Below, one piece after another: positions 8,474 to 16,767 of a DNA stretch of 64,000 nt (positions are counted from its first letter, which is position 1; each line of letters starts with the position of its first letter). Under the pieces are notes generated by a model, which saw only the letters and a program-made list of their open reading frames with translations, was not told the origin of the DNA and made no database searches. This DNA comes from Pseudomonas baetica. GTDB taxonomy: Bacteria > Pseudomonadota > Gammaproteobacteria > Pseudomonadales > Pseudomonadaceae. The stretch is taken from the NCBI RefSeq assembly GCF_019733355.1, contig NZ_JAIHLQ010000031.1, forward strand, positions 23,763 through 87,762, in the 5' to 3' direction. A program made the translations under genes and the position numbers.

Positions 8474-10717
8474 TCACGGAGTACGGTTACGCCGCGTTTC
8501 GATGATGTTCGGCAACTGCGAAATCCGCCCCAGCAACCGCCCCAACGCATCCAGACCCGGAATCTCGATGGTCAGGGACATCAGTGCGGTGTTGTCCTCC
8601 TTGTTCGAGCGGGTGTTGACCGCCAGCACGTTGATCCGCTCGTTGAGCAATATCTGCGAAACGTCTCGCAGCAGACCGGACCGGTCGTAGGCACGGATGA
8701 CGATGTCCACCGGATAGGTGAGCACCGGCACCGGCCCCCAACTGACCTGGATGATCCGCTCAGGCTCGCGCCCGCCCAGTTGCAGCACCGAGGCGCAGTC
8801 CTGGCGGTGAATGCTCACGCCACGGCCCTGAGTGATGTAACCGACAATCGCATCGCCCGGCAGCGGCTGGCAGCAACCGGCCATCTGCGTCATCAGGTTG
8901 CCGACGCCCTGGATCTGTATGTCGCCGCGCTTGCCCGGCTTGTAGCCAGTGGCTTTGCGCGGGATCAGCTCCAGTTGTTCGTTGCCGCGTTCCGGCTCGA
9001 CCAGTTGCTGCGCCAGGTTGACCAGTTGCGCCAAACGCAAATCGCCAGCACCGAGGGCGGCGAACATGTCTTCGGCGGTTTTCATGTTGGCCTTGTCCGC
9101 CAACTTGTCGAAATCCACCGCAGGCAGCCCCAGACGCGCGAGTTCGCGCTCGATCAGGGTTTTGCCCGCCGCAACGTTCTGATCACGGGCCTGCAACTTG
9201 AACCAGTGAACAATCTTGGCCCGAGCACGGGAAGTGGTGACGTACCCCAGGTTCGAGTTCAGCCAGTCGCGACTCGGCGTCCCGTGCTTGCTGGTGATGA
9301 TCTCGACCTGCTCACCGGTTTGCAGGCTGTAGTTGAGCGGTACGATGCGCCCGTTGATCTTCGCGCCACGGCAGTTGTGACCGATTTCCGTGTGCACGCG
9401 GTAAGCGAAGTCCAGCGGCGTCGCGCCTTTGGGCAAGTCGATGGCGTGACCGTCGGGGGTGAAGATGTAGACCCGGTCCGGCTCGATATCGACGCGCAGT
9501 TGTTCGGCCAAGCCCCCGATATCGCCCAGTTCTTCATGCCACTCGAGCACCTGACGCAGCCAGGAGATCTTCTCTTCGTAGTGATTGGAGCCGGATTTGA
9601 CGTCGGTGCCCTTGTAGCGCCAATGCGCGCAGACGCCGAGTTCGGCTTCTTCGTGCATGGAATGGGTGCGGATCTGCACCTCCAGCACCTTGCCTTCCGG
9701 GCCGATCACTGCGGTGTGCAACGAGCGGTAGCCGTTCTCTTTCGGGTTGGCGATGTAGTCGTCGAACTCTTTCGGAATGTGCCGCCACAGGGTGTGGACG
9801 ATGCCGAGCGCGGTGTAGCAATCGCGCATTTCCGGCACTAGCACGCGTACCGCACGCACGTCGTAGATCTGGCTGAATTCCAGACCCTTGCGCTGCATTT
9901 TGCGCCAGATCGAATAGATGTGTTTGGCTCGGCCGCTGATGTCGGCGTCGACACCCGTGGCCTGCAATTCGTCTTTGAGCTGGGTCATCACGTCGGCGAT
10001 GAAACGCTCGCGATCCAGCCGTCGCTCGTGGAGCAACTTGGCGATCTGTTTGTATTGATCGGGTTCCAGGTAGCGGAAGGACAAGTCCTCCAGCTCCCAT
10101 TTGATATGACCGATGCCGAGCCGGTGCGCGAGCGGCGCATAGATGTCGAAGACTTCCCGGGCGACACGGTTACGCTTCTCATCGTCGGCGGTTTTCACCG
10201 CGCGGATTGCGCAGGTCCGTTCGGCCAGTTTGATCAGGGCAACGCGCACGTCGTCGACCATTGCCACGAGCATCTTGCGCAGGTTTTCCACCTGACCTTG
10301 CGCCCCCATGACCATCGACTGGCGCGGGCTCAGACTGGCGCTGATGGCGGCCATGCGCTGCACGCCGTCAATCAGTTTGGCGACCACCGGACCGAAGCGC
10401 TGGCTGACGGCTGCGAGTTCGATCTGGCCTTCGCGCACACCGCGATACAAGACCGCAGCGACCAGCGAATCCTGATCGAGCTTGAGGTCGGCAAGGATCT
10501 CGGCGATCTCAAGCCCGGTGCGGAAACTGCCGGAGCCCTCGGCCCACAGATTCTTGGCGGCGTTGGACTGTTGTTCAGCCTCGCGAGCGAACTCGCAGGC
10601 TTCTTTCAAGGCTTCGCGATCCAGTGCCAGATCGACACTGACCGCGTGATCGAGCCAAGCCTCGAGATTGATACTGCCGTCATTGTTGATCGGCTGGTGT
10701 GCTCTCACCTGTACCAT
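8474..10717 (-). CDS. relA: GTP pyrophosphokinase RelA ((p)ppGpp synthetase I)
   Basis: 747 residues, full RelA length. It makes (p)ppGpp when uncharged tRNA enters the ribosome. Order: degenerate HD hydrolase domain (the HD pair is lost, so synthetase only), synthetase domain with ANPKENGYRSLHTAV and EVQIRTHSMHEEAE, TGS domain (DRVYIFTPDGHAIDLPKGAT), conserved-cysteine zinc-finger region (MAGCCQPLPGD) and a C-terminal ACT domain (VNTRSNKEDNTALMSL). It lies downstream of rlmD with a 76-nt gap, as in other Pseudomonas. The mazG neighbour also acts on nucleotide levels. Confidence 0.98.
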   Translation of the reverse strand: MVQVRAHQPINNDGSINLEAWLDHAVSVDLALDREALKEACEFAREAEQQSNAAKNLWAEGSGSFRTGLEIAEILADLKLDQDSLVAAVLYRGVREGQIELAAVSQRFGPVVAKLIDGVQRMAAISASLSPRQSMVMGAQGQVENLRKMLVAMVDDVRVALIKLAERTCAIRAVKTADDEKRNRVAREVFDIYAPLAHRLGIGHIKWELEDLSFRYLEPDQYKQIAKLLHERRLDRERFIADVMTQLKDELQATGVDADISGRAKHIYSIWRKMQRKGLEFSQIYDVRAVRVLVPEMRDCYTALGIVHTLWRHIPKEFDDYIANPKENGYRSLHTAVIGPEGKVLEVQIRTHSMHEEAELGVCAHWRYKGTDVKSGSNHYEEKISWLRQVLEWHEELGDIGGLAEQLRVDIEPDRVYIFTPDGHAIDLPKGATPLDFAYRVHTEIGHNCRGAKINGRIVPLNYSLQTGEQVEIITSKHGTPSRDWLNSNLGYVTTSRARAKIVHWFKLQARDQNVAAGKTLIERELARLGLPAVDFDKLADKANMKTAEDMFAALGAGDLRLAQLVNLAQQLVEPERGNEQLELIPRKATGYKPGKRGDIQIQGVGNLMTQMAGCCQPLPGDAIVGYITQGRGVSIHRQDCASVLQLGGREPERIIQVSWGPVPVLTYPVDIVIRAYDRSGLLRDVSQILLNERINVLAVNTRSNKEDNTALMSLTIEIPGLDALGRLLGRISQLPNIIETRRNRTP

Positions 10718-10793
10718 CTTGCTTTACCTTCCCTACGACGCAGATTCAATGCGTCAAATCGCTGGTCTTCTATGCCCCTGGGCACTCGCGGGG

Positions 10794-12194
10794 CTAACGC
10801 GAGCGCGTCACGGACAGACCGGACGGATCAGACGAGCCATCCTGGCTCGCTTCAAATAACGCCATGGCTTCGACATGTGCCGTCTGAGGAAACATATCGA
10901 GAATCCCGGCACGTTTTAACCGGTAGCCCTGCTTGATCAATTCGACCGTATCGCGCGCCAGCGTTGCCGGGTTGCACGACACATACACCAACCGCTTGGC
11001 ACCCAGGGTCGCGAGCTTGCGCACCACCTCGAAAGCACCGTCACGCGGTGGGTCCAAGAGTACCGCAGAAAAGCCGCTTCCGATCCACTGAGCATCGGTC
11101 AAAGGCTGGGATAAATCGGCTTGAAAAAACTTTGTGTTATGCAAATTGTTACTAGCGGCGTTCGCGGCGGCACGCTCGACCATGGTCTGCACGCCTTCGA
11201 CCGCCACCACTTCGCGCACGGTTCTGGCCAGCGGCAAAGCGAAGTTGCCCAAGCCGCAGAACAGATCCAGCACACGCTCTTCGCTCGTCGGTTTCAGCCA
11301 ATCCAGCGCCTGCGCAACCATCGCTTCATTAACACCGGCGTTGACCTGAATGAAATCCCCCGGCCGGTAAGCCAGATCAAGCCCCCATTGTTCCAGGCGA
11401 TAACCCAGCGACTGGTTCGCATCAATCGGTTGCGGCCCGCCTTCGCCATGCAGCCACAATTGCGCTTCATGGAATTGGCAGAAATCCTTGAGGATCGTCA
11501 TATCCGCTTCCGACAGCGGCGCCATGTGCCGCAGCAACACCGCCAGCGATGAACCGCTGAACAACTCGATATGCCCCAGCGCTTGCGGTTTGCTCAAACG
11601 ACGGAGCATCTGCGGCAAAGAAGTCATGATCGGCTGCAAGGGCTGTACCAGCACCGGGCATTCACTGATCGCGACAATGTCCTGACTGCCGGCAGCACGG
11701 AAACCCACCTCAAGTTGCTTCGCTTTGATGTCCCAGCGCACGGCAATACGGGCGCGACGGCGATAGCCGAACTCGGGGCCGGTCAACGGGATCGCCCACT
11801 CTTGCGATTCGACACCGGCGACCTTCGATAATTGCTCGGCGAGCATGCGCTGTTTCAGGGCAAGCTGTTCGCTGTGGGGCAAATGCTGGACGCTGCAACC
11901 GCCACAACGGCCCGCGTGCTGACACGGCGCCGGGCGGCGCAACTCGCTGGCCTTGAACACGCGTTCGGTACGCGCCTCGACCACTTTGCCGTGGGCGCCG
12001 AGCACCCGCGCCTCGACCTCTTCACCGGCGAGGGCACCGAGGACGAACCAGGTGCGGCCTTCGAAAAACGCGATGCCGCGACCGTCATTGGCCAGACGCT
12101 CGATGTTCAAGCGCTGTTTTTTGCCGGTCGGGATTTGCGGGGCCTTGCTGCCACCCGTGGGCTGGAAGCGCAGGCCTCTCTCGTGTTTGGCCAT
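10794..12194 (-). CDS. rlmD: 23S rRNA (uracil-1939-C5)-methyltransferase RlmD
   Basis: 466 residues. An N-terminal TRAM domain (about 25-85) is followed by iron-sulfur cysteines C91, C97 and C100 (CQHAGRCGGC) with a fourth at C179, then the SAM-binding core (RVLDLFCGLGNFALPLA), the catalytic cysteine motif VSCNPATLARD and the family C-terminal motif FPQTAHVEAMALF. It methylates U1939 of 23S rRNA using SAM. Start and cysM stop share one base (TGATG), so translation is coupled. About 20 residues after the motif end are a variable tail. Confidence 0.97.
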   Translation of the reverse strand: MAKHERGLRFQPTGGSKAPQIPTGKKQRLNIERLANDGRGIAFFEGRTWFVLGALAGEEVEARVLGAHGKVVEARTERVFKASELRRPAPCQHAGRCGGCSVQHLPHSEQLALKQRMLAEQLSKVAGVESQEWAIPLTGPEFGYRRRARIAVRWDIKAKQLEVGFRAAGSQDIVAISECPVLVQPLQPIMTSLPQMLRRLSKPQALGHIELFSGSSLAVLLRHMAPLSEADMTILKDFCQFHEAQLWLHGEGGPQPIDANQSLGYRLEQWGLDLAYRPGDFIQVNAGVNEAMVAQALDWLKPTSEERVLDLFCGLGNFALPLARTVREVVAVEGVQTMVERAAANAASNNLHNTKFFQADLSQPLTDAQWIGSGFSAVLLDPPRDGAFEVVRKLATLGAKRLVYVSCNPATLARDTVELIKQGYRLKRAGILDMFPQTAHVEAMALFEASQDGSSDPSGLSVTRSR

Positions 12195-13096
12195 CAGTTG
12201 GGCGCGTCGAAAATGCCGGTCGACAGGTAACGGTCGCCACGGTCACAGATGATCGCGACGATCACCGCGTTTTCAACTTCTTGGGACAGACGCAGCATCG
12301 CTGCCACCGCGCCACCCGAGGACACGCCACAGAAGATGCCTTCTTCGCGGGCCAGACGACGGGTCACGTCCTCGGCTTCGCTTTGTGCCATGTCGACGAT
12401 GCGGTCGACGCGGTCAGCCTGATAGATCTTCGGCAGGTATTCCTGCGGCCAGCGACGGATGCCGGGAATGGCCGAGCCTTCCATCGGTTGCAGACCGACG
12501 ATCTGCACGTTGTCGTTCTGCTCTTTCAAGTAGCGCGACACGCCCATGATGGTGCCGGTTGTGCCCATAGAGCTGACGAAATGAGTGATGCTGCCCTGGG
12601 TCTGACGCCAGATTTCCGGACCGGTGGTGGTGTAGTGGGCTTCAGGATTGTCACCGTTGGCGAACTGATCGAGCACCTTGCCACGGCCTTCGGCTTCCAT
12701 GCGCTGGGCGAGATCGCGAGCACCTTCCATGCCTTCTTCCTGGCTGACCAGAATCAGCTCGGCACCGTAGGCGGTCATGGCCGCTTTGCGCTCGGCGCTG
12801 GAATTGTCCGGCATGATCAGGATCATTTTGTAACCCTTGATCGCTGCAGCCATGGCCAGAGCGATCCCGGTGTTGCCCGAGGTCGCTTCGATCAGCGTGT
12901 CGCCGGCGTGGATCTGCCCGCGCAACTCGGCACGGGTGATCATCGACAGCGCCGGACGGTCCTTGACCGAACCCGCCGGGTTATTCCCTTCGAGCTTGAG
13001 CAATAGGGTGTTGCTGGTGGCTCCGGGCAGGCGCTGCAAACGCACCAGCGGAGTGTTGCCGACGCAATCGGCGATGGTTGGGTACTGCAAGGTCAT
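12194..13096 (-). CDS. cysM: Cysteine synthase B CysM
   Basis: 300 residues from the ATG at 13096 (MTLQYPTIADCVGNTPLVRL), which matches the family start; a longer upstream reading is not supported. PLP-dependent O-acetylserine sulfhydrylase B, which can also use thiosulfate. Lys45 in NPAGSVKDRPAL is the PLP lysine; TSGNTGIALA and the glycine loop SSMGTTGTIMG hold the phosphate and substrate. First gene of the cysM-rlmD-relA run. Confidence 0.97.
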   Translation of the reverse strand: MTLQYPTIADCVGNTPLVRLQRLPGATSNTLLLKLEGNNPAGSVKDRPALSMITRAELRGQIHAGDTLIEATSGNTGIALAMAAAIKGYKMILIMPDNSSAERKAAMTAYGAELILVSQEEGMEGARDLAQRMEAEGRGKVLDQFANGDNPEAHYTTTGPEIWRQTQGSITHFVSSMGTTGTIMGVSRYLKEQNDNVQIVGLQPMEGSAIPGIRRWPQEYLPKIYQADRVDRIVDMAQSEAEDVTRRLAREEGIFCGVSSGGAVAAMLRLSQEVENAVIVAIICDRGDRYLSTGIFDAPN

Positions 13097-13203
13097 GGCG
13101 TATTCGCAATCCAGACGTGCGGGGGCGCCTATCATACCGGCAAACCCGCGCAGGCCATATCACGCAAAGTGCGGTGCTTATGGTTTATGGGAATAAGGAA
13201 ACG

Positions 13204-14229
13204 CTAGTCCGTGTTTTCTGCGTGCGCCGTATCCAATACATAAAACTCGTGCAGTTTGGCTTGCAACAATTGTTTATCCGGCAAGCACGTTTGGTATTCA
13301 GCAATCAAGGCAGGTGAAAGGCTGCGATTAAGGGCGTACTCGACGACCTCGTCCTCTTTGCTGGCACAGAGCAGCACACCGATGGCCGGGTTTTCGTGGG
13401 GCTTGCGGACAGTGCGATCCAGCGCCTCCAGATAAAAATCCAGCTTGCCGAGGTACTCTGGTTCAAAGCGCCCAACCTTGAGTTCGATGGCCACCAGACA
13501 GTTGAGCCCACGGTGAAAGAAGAGCAAATCGAGCGCGAAATCCCGACTGCCGACTTGCAGGGGGTATTGAGAGCCAACAAAGCAGAAGTCGCGACCAAGC
13601 TCGGTCAGGAACGCCTTCAGTCGCCTCAGCAATCCCAGGTGCAGATCGGTCTCGGCATGGACGCCGGGCAAGTCGAGAAATTCGACCATGTAGGCGTCGC
13701 GAAATATCTCCAGTGCTGCTGGGTGAGCTTGCTTTAAAGCAGCAGATGCCTTCGCCGGATCGGTGACACTTCGTTCGAACAGGGCTGACTTGAATTGGCG
13801 CTCCAGTTCGCGCTTCGACCATTTTTCCTGAACCGCCATTTTCAAGTAAAACTCCCGCTCTTCCGGGCGTTTGCTTTGGCTCAAAATGATGATGTTGTGA
13901 GTCCACGGCAATTGTCTCACCAGTGGTGAGACAATTACGTCGTCTCGATAAGCCTCATAAAACTGGCGCATACGAAACAGATTTGGCCGGGTAAAACCGC
14001 GCAATCCTGGCTGCGTCTGAGCCAAATGTGCAGCCAGTTGCGAAATAACCGAATCCCCCCACTCCGCCCGCTCAATCTTGCGACTGATATGTGCACCGAC
14101 CTGCCAATACAGCTCAATCAGTTGTGTATTGACGGTCTGCATGGCCTGGTGCCTGGCACTGTTGATCAGCGCTAACACTTCGTTAAAACGATCGCCATCC
14201 GAGATACCGGTAACGCTGGAGGCATTCAT
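13204..14229 (-). CDS. YhcG/DUF1016 family PDDEXK nuclease
   Basis: 341 residues from ATG 14229, chosen because AAGGA lies 8 nt upstream; the in-frame TTG at 14235 is less likely. The N-terminal DUF1016 region (about 15-150) has YWQVGAHIS and the 'LPWTHNIIIL' segment. The C-terminal half holds a PD-(D/E)XK core: RDFALDLLFFHR supplies the Asp and LVAIELKVGRFEPEYLGKLDFYL the ExK. Members are DNA nucleases of uncertain role, often near restriction systems or mobile DNA. Here it is alone, between cysM and a two-component pair, a spot occupied in P. aeruginosa by the pirA receptor gene. It looks intact. Function in this cell is unknown. Confidence 0.85.
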   Translation of the reverse strand: MNASSVTGISDGDRFNEVLALINSARHQAMQTVNTQLIELYWQVGAHISRKIERAEWGDSVISQLAAHLAQTQPGLRGFTRPNLFRMRQFYEAYRDDVIVSPLVRQLPWTHNIIILSQSKRPEEREFYLKMAVQEKWSKRELERQFKSALFERSVTDPAKASAALKQAHPAALEIFRDAYMVEFLDLPGVHAETDLHLGLLRRLKAFLTELGRDFCFVGSQYPLQVGSRDFALDLLFFHRGLNCLVAIELKVGRFEPEYLGKLDFYLEALDRTVRKPHENPAIGVLLCASKEDEVVEYALNRSLSPALIAEYQTCLPDKQLLQAKLHEFYVLDTAHAENTD

Positions 14230-14375
14230 GCGCAATTCCTTGAAGATGAGGTGAAGCGCGAGCTTAAACGCTCAACGAACCTTCAAATGACCGCCGATCC
14301 TGCTTGGGAAATATCGTACAAAAATACGAGAGCACTCCCGCAAAGTCGGCGGAAATGGACATTCCATGGGACTAC

Positions 14376-14470
14376 ATCGCGAGCAGGCTCACTCCTACAA
14401 GGGAACCGTTTCCTTCACACAGTCAGCGGCGAACACAACCCCAATGCAGGAGCGAGCCTGCTCGCGAAAG
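14376..14470. repeat. REP pair, one copy inside the end of the kinase gene
   Basis: Copies at about 14376-14400 and 14443-14470. The second lies inside the 3' end of the minus-strand kinase gene and encodes its C-terminal residues. Confidence 0.75.
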
Positions 14471-15839
14471 CGTCAGTCGAAGCACCCCCCTCATCAGCAA
14501 CCAACCGCAAATTCAGCCGCAACCCCGTCCCGCTGTTCTCCGCCCATAACGTCCCGCCCTGGCGCTGCACCGCATTCCTGGCAATGCTCAACCCCAACCC
14601 GAACCCGCCATTGCCCGGCCGCGCCCCATCCAGTCGAATGAACGGATCAAAAATCCGCTGCAGATCCCCGTCAGCCACCCCGCCACCCTGATCCTCCAGC
14701 CACAGATGCCAATAATTCCCCTCCCGCCGCCCATCCAGGCGCACGATCCCGCCCTCAGGCGAGTGACGAATGGCATTACGCAAAATGTTTTCCAGCGCCT
14801 GCGCCAGCGTATTGAGATTGCCGCGCACCCAGCACGACGCTTCGACGGAGCACTGCAATTGCAGACTCGACCAGCCGCTTTCATAACAGGCGTTATCAGT
14901 GAGCATTTCCCACAGTGCTTGGATCTGGATGGCCTCATCCGGCAATGGCGACCGATCAGTGTCGAGCCAGGCCAGTTGCAGCGTGTCTTCGACCAGCCGT
15001 TGCATGCCGTCGACTTCACGGCCGATGCGCTCGCGCAATTGCACCAGGCTTTGCTCGCTTTCGCTGGCCACGCGCAGTCGACTCAGCGGTGTACGCAGTT
15101 CATGGGAGAGGTCGCGCAGCAATTGCTGTTGCAGGGCGACGCTCGATTGCAAACGTTCGGACATCGAGTCGAAGGCTCGGGCCAGCTCGCCGAGTTCGTC
15201 CGGTCGCTGGGTGATACCGCTCGACAGCCGCACATTCAATTGATCGGCACGCCAGGCGTTGGCCTGTTCACGCAGGTTGTTCAGCGGCACCACCAGCAAG
15301 CGATATAAGCCAACGCACAGTAATAAAGTGAACAGACCGGGAATCACGCCGTTGGTGATCACCCGCCAGAACACTCGATATTTGCCCGGCAGAAAACGCT
15401 CGGGGAGTTCAATCACCAGACTGCCAACGGAGGGTTCTTGGGGAAACGGTATGCGCAGCCACGGCCGGCCCTGCTTATGTATCGGCCAGTCGAGCCCGCG
15501 CAGAAAGGTCAGGTGCTGGATTTCCTGATCATTGAGCGGCTCATTGCTCAACGACTGCAAGTTGCTGCCTATGACGCCGACCCAGGCGGCTTCGCGCAAC
15601 TCCATGCTCTGCAACCAGCTATCGACGCCTTCGCGCCGGCTCCGCTGCCACGCCTGCTCGGCTTCGCTGGCATAACGCATCAAGGTGCCACGCGCCTCGT
15701 TGGAGAGAAACTGATTGCGTTGCTCCATGTACCGGCCCCATGACCAGCTCAGCCAGATCATCAGCAAACAGAACGCCACCAACAGAAAGGCCAGCTTCCA
15801 GAACAGCGAATGACGCCCAGGCAGCTCAGACACTCTCAT
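14415..15839 (-). CDS. Sensor histidine kinase (possible PirS ortholog)
   Basis: 474 residues from ATG 15839, which overlaps the regulator stop by 14 nt; the GTG at 15848 is an alternative. TM1 about 13-35, a periplasmic domain of roughly 120 residues, TM2 about 155-175, HAMP, HisKA with His246 in RDLSHELRTPLSRL, then ATPase with LENILRNAIRHSPEGG, LEDQGGGV and GFGLGLSIA. Inner-membrane sensor partner of the OmpR-type regulator just upstream. In P. aeruginosa the pair at this place next to gacS is PirR-PirS, which controls a ferric enterobactin receptor; orthology rests on position only. The last residues (TDAFASRLAPALG...) come from a REP repeat. Confidence 0.88.
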   Translation of the reverse strand: MRVSELPGRHSLFWKLAFLLVAFCLLMIWLSWSWGRYMEQRNQFLSNEARGTLMRYASEAEQAWQRSRREGVDSWLQSMELREAAWVGVIGSNLQSLSNEPLNDQEIQHLTFLRGLDWPIHKQGRPWLRIPFPQEPSVGSLVIELPERFLPGKYRVFWRVITNGVIPGLFTLLLCVGLYRLLVVPLNNLREQANAWRADQLNVRLSSGITQRPDELGELARAFDSMSERLQSSVALQQQLLRDLSHELRTPLSRLRVASESEQSLVQLRERIGREVDGMQRLVEDTLQLAWLDTDRSPLPDEAIQIQALWEMLTDNACYESGWSSLQLQCSVEASCWVRGNLNTLAQALENILRNAIRHSPEGGIVRLDGRREGNYWHLWLEDQGGGVADGDLQRIFDPFIRLDGARPGNGGFGLGLSIARNAVQRQGGTLWAENSGTGLRLNLRLVADEGGASTDAFASRLAPALGLCSPLTV

Positions 15840-16548
15840 CAGCGGCACTCAACACATAGCCCTTGCCCCAGACCGTGCGCACTTCGCGCTCGGTATAACC
15901 GATGGCCTTGAGTTTGCGGCGGATCTGGCTGATGTGCATGTCGAGGCTGCGGTCATGGGCCGCGTAACCGCGTTGCAAAACATGTTGATAAAGGAAGGCC
16001 TTGCTCAGCACCTCCTCATCATTGCGATCGAGGGTTTCCAACAGGCGGAATTCGCTGCGGGTCAGCCCCGCCGGTTGTTCGCGAAAGAACACATCGCTTT
16101 GTTCATCGTCGAAACGCAGCGTACCCAGCGCCATGGGCACCGCGACAGCCGCCGGGCGACGATCCAGGGCCACCCGCCGCAGAATCGCTTCGATGCGCAC
16201 ATGCAACTCGGCCATACTGAACGGCTTGGGCAAATAGTCATCGGCGCCCAAGCGGAAACCACTGATGCGATCAGCCTCGGCTCCCAGCGCCGACATCAGC
16301 AACACCGGTGTCGAATGACTCTGGCGCAACTGGGTCAGCACCTTGAGACCGTCCAGCCCGGGCAGCAGAATATCCATCAGCACCACGTCAAACGGTTGAT
16401 GCTGAGCGATGTTCAGACCTTCCTGGCCGTTCTGGCACCACGTCACCTGAAAGCCGCTGCGGCCCAGGTGTTCGTGAACGTAGGCACCCAGGACCGGATC
16501 GTCTTCGATGGAAAGAATGCGTGGCTGAACGACGGAAACAGGATTCAT
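15826..16548 (-). CDS. OmpR-family response regulator (possible PirR ortholog)
   Basis: 240 residues from ATG 16548 (MNPVSVVQPRILSIEDD). Receiver domain with the acid pair IEDD and acceptor Asp59 in VVLMDILLPG, Lys in DDYLPKPFS, then a winged-helix DNA-binding domain (TRSEFRLLETLDRN, RSLDMHISQIRRKL). First gene of a pair with the sensor kinase, overlapping it. It is divergent from gacS. Targets are unknown; by position it may correspond to PirR of P. aeruginosa, although no receptor gene lies beside it here. Confidence 0.9.
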   Translation of the reverse strand: MNPVSVVQPRILSIEDDPVLGAYVHEHLGRSGFQVTWCQNGQEGLNIAQHQPFDVVLMDILLPGLDGLKVLTQLRQSHSTPVLLMSALGAEADRISGFRLGADDYLPKPFSMAELHVRIEAILRRVALDRRPAAVAVPMALGTLRFDDEQSDVFFREQPAGLTRSEFRLLETLDRNDEEVLSKAFLYQHVLQRGYAAHDRSLDMHISQIRRKLKAIGYTEREVRTVWGKGYVLSAADESV

Positions 16549-16767
16549 GACTATCTGCAAATAATTCTCAGTTGAGCGCAATTATTCAAGATTGAGGGAC
16601 ATCGGGCAACCCAAGCTTGACCTGCCGGACAAACGCGCACCGATGCACAGACCGACCACGACACCATTTTTCCGGAGATTGCCCGCGAGCAAATCGCTAC
16701 ACTGCGCCCATGCCGCGTGCCGGATGCACGCATGAGTCAACAGATCAGCGGGATGCGGGAGACAGGT

